Source: a virus. Taken from it: DNA of 25,785 bases. The notes under the pieces are model-generated. The model made no database searches, was not told where the DNA came from, and saw only the letters and a list, made by a program, of their open reading frames with translations. The stretch lies in the IMG/VR virus record IMGVR_UViG_3300027906_000137, positions 1 through 25,785 of that record; one strand, given 5' to 3'. This document shows, piece after piece, positions 20,627 to 25,785 of this stretch. A program made the translations under genes and the position numbers. Positions within the stretch are counted from its first letter, which is position 1, and each line of letters begins with the position of its first letter.

Positions 20627-23107
20627 CTATTGTCTTCTAAGGGTGGATTGTCTCTGAACGTCAATACGTTCTCTGTTAACTTCGTTTCTATCATCCGCTA
20701 TTTCCTCTTGTAACTCAAGACGTGCGGCATCTGTTGCGGCTCTCTGTTGCATTTTCATTTGCTCCAATAATAACTTTTCCTGCTCCAACTGGGAGTCATT
20801 AGCAACTTCTTGTTGTTTAATGGCCAGTTCCTGCATTCTGATTTTCACTAACGGATCTTCGTTTGCTCCGGGTGGTGGAGCAAGCTGGGCAAAGACCGTT
20901 TGCATAATTTCTACCTCTAACTGGGCGACTCTGTCCTCGACCTGTTTTGGGTCCTGCAGTGCAGATTCCAACTGATTGACATGGTTTTGTGCGTCCTGAA
21001 CAGGAACTTTACCCTGCTGGGTTGCTACGTCTAACTCAGTGATCTGATCTGTAACTTCTTTTTCAACCATCATTCTGGCCTTATATGCGATGTGTTCCAG
21101 TAGGTGACCGTACATCGTCCCCATTACCTGTGGGGAAGTTAACACCATGGGTGTTTTCATAAACTGTATGTGCACGGCCATATGGGCATCGTGCGACTGA
21201 TCTGGAAACGACTGTAGTAGCTCACCCCCCAAAGCCCTCGCATTCTCGATTGCGGGATCTGTGGGCACAGGCTTCTTAGGGGGTGGCAATATCTCTTCTA
21301 TGTTTTGAACCTCAAGAGCCTGATACATCCTTCTATACGCACTATGGAGGTTATGTATTTGAGGATTTGACTGAGCCATTTGAAGCTGTGTCTGTGCCAG
21401 CGTTACTCTTTGAGCCATAGAAAAGATGTTCGGGTCGCTAACAGGTATAACATCTATACGTCCATCGAAATCTTGTGCTTTAATTTCCTGTGATACTCCT
21501 GCTACCTCATACGGATATACAGGAGGTAGATTCTCCCCAAGTATTCTGGCGAGAAGTCTAAATTCTGTTTTCTGAGCATAATGCAGTCTTTTATGAATCG
21601 CAGACATAACTTTCATGCCTCGCTCCAAGATCGCCATAGTTGTGCCTACAGGTGCCTGTCCACTGCCTCCCTCACCAATCTTCTGGTCAGCTATGGAAAC
21701 AAATCTACGTCCACCTTCAATTAAACTTCCAAGAAGTGACGCTAGAGTATTAGACGGCTCCTTATACGGAAGTGGAATAATAGCATCCCTGATGTTGCCA
21801 CCGGGGGCATCTATATCTCTAAACTCACCAGGTTGTAACGGCTCGTCATCATTTCTTACCCTTACGCCTCGTGCCTTAAAACCAGCAGGCAAGTTGGCCA
21901 GTGTTCCCGCATCAATCAACTGCCTCAATATGCTAGTAACAGCTCTACCCAATCCTCCAAGCATATGCACAAGTCCAAAGCCATAGAACCCTAGTCCAGG
22001 CATAAACTTGTAATGCACAAAGTATTGTCTCTTTCTTTTTGCCTGATCACCCTCATCATAGTTTCGTCTGACGGCAAGAACCTCACTGCTGTCCTTATCT
22101 ATAGTCACGATGTAAGGAAGCTTTATGCCTGTCGGCTCACCGTCAAGCCCTGTGTCCTCGAATCCCTCGAGGTCTATATCAACGTGCATTTCCAGAACCG
22201 TATGCACGTCATCTGTGTAGTTCTTGGAAATACCCTCTAATTCATTAACTTTCTTTCGCACGTCACTCGGTTCGTCATCTGTACCAGTAGCTAAGTCAAT
22301 ATCCTTGTAGACTCCTGCAACTTGCATCTTGCGTACCTCATTTGCGTCCATCCTTAAAACATGCGTAACACGAGACGCTGTCTGTAGATCACTAGCAGAA
22401 TATGGTACAACCAGATCTTGAGCAGGTACGAACTTAGATACGGCTCTCTGTTTGGACTCATCGAAATAAATCTTCTTAAAAGTTGATCCTGAGAGTGGTA
22501 AATAGAAAAGCATCTGATCGGTGTCAGGGTCGAACTCTTCCATAACCTCTATCAACTGGTAATTCATAAATTCTTTTACTCGATGTGCCTGTGCTTCTCT
22601 CTCACCATTCTGCAAACCAACGAGGTTCACGGTCACTGGACCGCCAGCAGGGAGCAACTCTTTATACGCCTGTGACTGAAATTGTGTCACGGACTCGGAA
22701 ATCAATGGATGTGTTACACCACTTGCCCCTTCAAAGGGTCTTGTTCTTTCATCGCTCTGTATACCAAGTAAATCCAAACCCTTAACATATGTCTGTTCCC
22801 ATTCTGACCGGGAATCATAATCCTCATTATAGGAACCAAGAAGTTCCGAGGACAGGGAGCCAAGAGCCGAATCGTCCAGCATCTCTGCAAGGTTTGCGTT
22901 GTGATCGTATGCTTCAGCCATAACCTCGGTTATATCACCAGTTATAGACTGAACGATCGCTCCACCCTGACCGTCATCTATAATCTCTGCCCCACCTGAG
23001 AAATCCTCGGGTGTTGCTATTTCAACTTCAACTTCTGGTAGCTCGGGGTCTACTCCCCCCGGCATCATGCCAGAATCTACCATAGATCCTACGGGTCGTG
23101 TTACCAT
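20627..23107 (-). CDS. P22-like portal protein, 826 aa
   Basis: The dodecameric portal through which DNA is packaged. An acidic N-terminal arm leads to RTRPFEGASGVTHPLISESV and FQSQAYKELLPAGGPVTVNL (about 120-160), typical of P22-type portals of marine phages. The core includes DQMLFYLPLSGSTFKKIYFD, FVPAQDLVVPYSASDLQTAS and LLARILGENLPPVYPYEVAG. The last 150 residues are a long Q/E-rich coiled coil (LEQEKLLLEQMKMQQRAATD), as in the barrel of P22's 725-residue portal. The start overlaps the terminase stop by ATGA. No protease or other domain is fused to it. Confidence 0.9.
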   Translation of the reverse strand: MVTRPVGSMVDSGMMPGGVDPELPEVEVEIATPEDFSGGAEIIDDGQGGAIVQSITGDITEVMAEAYDHNANLAEMLDDSALGSLSSELLGSYNEDYDSRSEWEQTYVKGLDLLGIQSDERTRPFEGASGVTHPLISESVTQFQSQAYKELLPAGGPVTVNLVGLQNGEREAQAHRVKEFMNYQLIEVMEEFDPDTDQMLFYLPLSGSTFKKIYFDESKQRAVSKFVPAQDLVVPYSASDLQTASRVTHVLRMDANEVRKMQVAGVYKDIDLATGTDDEPSDVRKKVNELEGISKNYTDDVHTVLEMHVDIDLEGFEDTGLDGEPTGIKLPYIVTIDKDSSEVLAVRRNYDEGDQAKRKRQYFVHYKFMPGLGFYGFGLVHMLGGLGRAVTSILRQLIDAGTLANLPAGFKARGVRVRNDDEPLQPGEFRDIDAPGGNIRDAIIPLPYKEPSNTLASLLGSLIEGGRRFVSIADQKIGEGGSGQAPVGTTMAILERGMKVMSAIHKRLHYAQKTEFRLLARILGENLPPVYPYEVAGVSQEIKAQDFDGRIDVIPVSDPNIFSMAQRVTLAQTQLQMAQSNPQIHNLHSAYRRMYQALEVQNIEEILPPPKKPVPTDPAIENARALGGELLQSFPDQSHDAHMAVHIQFMKTPMVLTSPQVMGTMYGHLLEHIAYKARMMVEKEVTDQITELDVATQQGKVPVQDAQNHVNQLESALQDPKQVEDRVAQLEVEIMQTVFAQLAPPPGANEDPLVKIRMQELAIKQQEVANDSQLEQEKLLLEQMKMQQRAATDAARLELQEEIADDRNEVNRERIDVQRQSTLRRQ

Positions 23108-24570
23108 CAGTAGTACTCCCTTCTTTCGGGTATATAATCCTCTTCATCGTCCTCTCCGTCAAGAAAAATAAATCCTCCTTGTCGAAAACGCAAGATAGCC
23201 ATAGTCATGCTATCACAAAAGTCGTCATGATCACCATACGGGAAAGCTGCGACTTCTTCAATAACTTCTTCTGCAAATTTTCTATCAGCAGGTGCCCAGA
23301 CCCGTCCAGCCTCGAACATCGGAGCAGCCATATGCATCCTTGTAATCTTGTCATTCCCCTTATTCGGTGAATAACTCAGGGCAGGTATCCCTCGGTGACG
23401 CAATTCATCCATTAAAGGCGTACCTGACGCTTTAGCCTCGATTAATACCATATCAGGCTCCCAGTATTCGTATTCTTTGTACGCATGTTCTTTTAATTCG
23501 GGGAAATTCCAGCGTCCACGCTCTGCAGCCATCAGAATTATGTTGTCAGGACCCCCTTCTTGAGGTTGAAACACGCCCCAAGTGGTAATTGCACTGTAGT
23601 CAGCCGATTCTTTCTTAGAAAATGCCGTATCGTAGCTCTGCATAATATATTTTACAGGGGGTATGTCATCTTTTTCCCACATTTTCCACCATTCACGCTT
23701 TACAATCGCAGATTCTGCTGAAGTTGGCTGTTGTTGCCACTGTGCAGACCATTTGGCCACGGGCAAAGACGCTTTAATCGATAACAACGCATCTTTTTCC
23801 CAGAACTCAGGCCATAACGCCTTGTCTGACGGCAATATAGCAGGAAATTCCACGACCTCCCACTGATCGGACATCGCATCACCGCTCTGTGCAGCCAGTA
23901 ATCGGCCTGTCAAGTCTTTTTTACCCCATCGAGTCATAACCAGAATGATGGAACCACCCGGCTGAAGACGCTGTCGAGGTCCAGAAGTGTACCATTCGTA
24001 TGCATTATCAAACGCACTCTCGGATAAAGCGTCCTGCTCCGAGTGTGGGTCGTCAATAATGAACAAATCCGCACCACGACCTGTAACCGCTGCTCCAACA
24101 CCAGCAGCAAAATACTCGCCACCCACGCTTGTTGACCATCGCCCCGCTGACTTACTGTCTTCCTTCAAACCCGTCTTTGGAAAAATGTCCTTATATGCAG
24201 GGTCATCGAGCAAATCACGCACTTTCCTACCAAATCGTACAGCCAGTTCCGTATTGTGTGTCGCCTGAATAATCTTCAGCTTTGGATTTCTGCCCAGAAA
24301 CCACGCTGGCATCAGGTAAGACGCAAATTCCGACTTACTATGTCGAGGGGGCATGTTAATAATTAACCTCTTCAACTTGCCTTGTGCCACAAGTTCAAGC
24401 TTCTTCGCAATCACACGATGGTGATACCCCTCTATAAAGTTCTCATATACATGATGAGCAAAAGGCATGAACTCATTCTGTGCCTTCTCCCTTAGACTGA
24501 TGTTAATCTCAGCCTGTTTAAGTGCTAATATTTCTCGAAGAGCTTCTTCAGGTACTGTTTCAAGATTCAT
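23107..24570 (-). CDS. terL: Terminase large subunit, 487 aa
   Basis: The DNA-packaging motor. The ATPase domain has Walker A PPRHSKSE (74-81), then IIQATHNTELAVRFGRKVRD, Walker B LFIIDDPHSE (169-178) and the coupling motif VMTRWG (211-216). The RNase-H-like nuclease domain has SYDTAFSKK with D314, VLIEAKASG with E378 and DHDDFCDSM with D449/D450/D453. All key acidic residues are present. It is in the length range of TIGR01630-type terminases. Translation is coupled to the portal by ATGA. No small subunit is recognisable in the window. Confidence 0.95.
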   Translation of the reverse strand: MNLETVPEEALREILALKQAEINISLREKAQNEFMPFAHHVYENFIEGYHHRVIAKKLELVAQGKLKRLIINMPPRHSKSEFASYLMPAWFLGRNPKLKIIQATHNTELAVRFGRKVRDLLDDPAYKDIFPKTGLKEDSKSAGRWSTSVGGEYFAAGVGAAVTGRGADLFIIDDPHSEQDALSESAFDNAYEWYTSGPRQRLQPGGSIILVMTRWGKKDLTGRLLAAQSGDAMSDQWEVVEFPAILPSDKALWPEFWEKDALLSIKASLPVAKWSAQWQQQPTSAESAIVKREWWKMWEKDDIPPVKYIMQSYDTAFSKKESADYSAITTWGVFQPQEGGPDNIILMAAERGRWNFPELKEHAYKEYEYWEPDMVLIEAKASGTPLMDELRHRGIPALSYSPNKGNDKITRMHMAAPMFEAGRVWAPADRKFAEEVIEEVAAFPYGDHDDFCDSMTMAILRFRQGGFIFLDGEDDEEDYIPERREYY

Positions 24571-25607
24571 TATATTGTAGACATATAACCTTTTCGGGCT
24601 TCTGGAGTCATTCCCAAAAATGCTCTTTGTTGCTCTGGAGACAATGTTAAATAATGCCTGTATTCTGCCTCAGAACTTAACCCAAGTTCAGTCATCATAT
24701 TTTCAAGCCCACGTCCTCCACCATACTGACCAAGAAAGTTAAAGTTTTGATCTACTGGTTTGCCCACATCGGTCTGAAAACCACCACCTAACTCAGCACC
24801 CGAAAAAGGTTCCCCTTCTCGAGGGTTACTTGCTGTAAAATTTGACATTACACCAGCTTTACTGTCAGTATTTGATCCAAAGCCTGCAAAGAGTTTTGCA
24901 AACGGTAAGTTACTAATTATACCTTTTGCGTCATCAACAACTCTACTAAAACCTGTGCCTAGCTCCGACCCCATAGACTTAACCTCAGTTCCAAGGTGAC
25001 TTGCCCTCTCACCAAGGCCCATGGCCTGATAGGCTTTAGGATCTATGCCAGTTCGCATAGCAGACTGCTTCTCGGAAAACGCAACACCATCCAGATCATA
25101 TCCGGGGACAATGTACTGATAAGCATTGCTAGGTTCAAAGTTAATTATCCTACCCGTCCCTTCTTCATAAACAGGAGCCAAACCTTTTAACTTACCACTT
25201 AGACTCATCTCCCTCATTTTCGTAAGATTGGTTAACGCATCATACTGACTTAACCCTTTTTCTACAGTAGGAGACCCAACTAAATAACTAGGCTTTACTA
25301 ACTGATTCATAGGGGTAGGATCTGCTTTTTTAAAAAAACCCTCACTTTTTGTATTATCTACGTTAGCGTTTTGTGCTTGTGACGCAAGAACAGCGTCACT
25401 TGGTCTATCAGGCATATTAGCTTTAAATATAGGCATATTATTATTGGTGCCGACTTTTTTAAATATGTTGTTTGGTGCTATATTAGCACCGCTTACTTTA
25501 ATCTCTTTTTTTTCAATAGGTGGGTTCACAAAAGGACCTGCCCCACCTCTTCTTGGTGTTGGTGATGGGTTCACAAAAGGACCTGCCCCACCTCTTCTTG
25601 TAACCAT
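24570..25607 (-). CDS. Unknown protein upstream of terminase with N-terminal tandem repeat, 345 aa
   Basis: The N-terminus has two copies of RRGGAGPFVNP, 15 residues apart, encoded by a 35-base exact direct repeat. A disordered, lysine- and asparagine-rich region follows (to about 115), then a part with some predicted helix (LSQYDALTNLTKMREMSLSG), glycine-rich stretches (GFSRVVDDAKGIISNLPFAK, GGGFQTDVGKPVDQNFNFLG) and a final helical segment (TELGLSSEAEYRHYLTLSPE). No HTH is seen, so it is not a normal small terminase. SD GTGAGG is six bases from the ATG. A virion-internal or packaging-related protein is possible. Confidence 0.7.
   Translation of the reverse strand: MVTRRGGAGPFVNPSPTPRRGGAGPFVNPPIEKKEIKVSGANIAPNNIFKKVGTNNNMPIFKANMPDRPSDAVLASQAQNANVDNTKSEGFFKKADPTPMNQLVKPSYLVGSPTVEKGLSQYDALTNLTKMREMSLSGKLKGLAPVYEEGTGRIINFEPSNAYQYIVPGYDLDGVAFSEKQSAMRTGIDPKAYQAMGLGERASHLGTEVKSMGSELGTGFSRVVDDAKGIISNLPFAKLFAGFGSNTDSKAGVMSNFTASNPREGEPFSGAELGGGFQTDVGKPVDQNFNFLGQYGGGRGLENMMTELGLSSEAEYRHYLTLSPEQQRAFLGMTPEARKGYMSTI
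25521..25600. repeat. 35-base direct repeat, two copies 45 bases apart
   Basis: The copies at 25521-25555 and 25566-25600 are identical over 35 bases. The spacing is exactly 15 codons, so the reading frame of the 345-aa protein is kept and the RRGGAGPFVNP motif is doubled. It is probably a recent in-frame duplication. Confidence 0.9.
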
Positions 25608-25716
25608 TATACCCTCACTTCCGAATGAAATTAGAATTGATATTATTTTTTATGACATGAAAAACAAAATTTTACAATACAAAAAGCTATAACCACGGAT
25701 CACGGCTCTCGGACCA

Positions 25717-25785
25717 ATGAAAATGGATGGGAATGAATTTATAAAACAAGGGTGGGAGGGTGGGAGCCAGGCCGACCCCCCGATG
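25717..25785 (+). CDS. Possible start of a divergent plus-strand gene (partial)
   Basis: From the ATG at 25717 an ORF is open to the right edge (23 codons): MKMDGNEFIKQGWEGGSQAD, then PPM. A stop in the same frame lies at 25690-25692. The residues look protein-like, but there is no good SD, the length is too short for certainty, and I recognise no family. If real, this 5' part and the 345-aa gene would be divergent, with their promoters in the 109 bases between. In those bases I see no clear promoter pair. Confidence 0.3.
   Translation, partial: MKMDGNEFIKQGWEGGSQADPPM
25750..25764 (+). other. Perfect G-quadruplex motif (four GGG with one-base loops)
   Basis: GGG-T-GGG-A-GGG-T-GGG lies on the plus strand near the right edge, with one-base loops throughout, the most stable kind of parallel quadruplex. 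It is rare in such AT-rich DNA. It falls inside the possible plus-strand ORF, where it encodes G-W-E-G-G, so it could be coincidental to coding. A role in packaging, replication or expression is not shown. Confidence 0.55.

Noticed and set aside
1-25785. tRNA genes, CRISPR arrays, integrase, insertion sequences or attachment sites
   Set aside because: No cloverleaf, regular repeat-spacer pattern, transposase or recombinase motif was found on either strand. Nothing points to a temperate lifestyle in this window.

Overview
The window looks like the packaging, head, neck, lysis and tail-fibre part of a tailed-phage genome (Caudoviricetes), probably a marine, podovirus-like phage known mainly from metagenomes. 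The basis is a terminase large subunit, a very long P22-type portal, a scaffold, a major capsid protein, two neck adaptors, no tape-measure gene, and many short fibre-like proteins of kinds common in uncultured marine phages. The DNA is AT-rich. Apart from a possible ORF at the extreme right edge, every gene is on the minus strand, so transcription runs from high to low coordinates. Genes are packed with ATGA, TAATG or TGATG overlaps, and no gap exceeds 300 bases. The host cannot be named from the sequence.

In the direction of transcription: (1) 25.6-20.6 kb: an unknown 345-aa protein with an N-terminal tandem repeat, terminase large subunit, portal. (2) 20.6-17.7 kb: a dense lysis and membrane block with an XhlA-like coiled-coil/TM protein, a C-terminally anchored protein, a lipoprotein overlapping it out of frame, an EF-hand two-TM protein, another two-TM protein, an SNase-type nuclease, a GTA-type holin, a 27-codon lysine-rich micro-gene and an M15 endopeptidase endolysin. 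(3) 17.7-16.5 kb: four small proteins whose genes share the same 3' end (coding FKGTF or KGLF), one apparently frameshifted, then a 70-aa protein. (4) 16.5-13.1 kb: GroES-like co-chaperonin, scaffold, a conserved small protein, a decoration-like protein, major capsid protein. (5) 13.07-12.97 kb: a terminator, an extended -10 promoter and a 27-bp dyad, which probably separate head from tail transcription. (6) 12.95-9.0 kb: structural proteins, adaptors, a Rossmann-like MptE/sialyltransferase-like protein. (7) 9.0-0.06 kb: about fifteen short fibre/adhesin-type proteins and tail-assembly-like proteins, including three C1q-like jelly rolls, three paralogues ending in GDLA, and one fibre with an S74 intramolecular chaperone domain.

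The left edge cuts a gene whose first 16 residues repeat the N-terminus of the 162-aa membrane protein at 20.4 kb, and it appears to start with ATA. The most unusual points are the split, modular fibre array with interchangeable short N-terminal tags, the shared C-terminal tag in four consecutive small genes, the crowded membrane block with an overlapping lipoprotein and an EF-hand protein, and the terminator-promoter-dyad unit after the capsid gene. Product names rest on motif and family recognition by eye; no database search was run.
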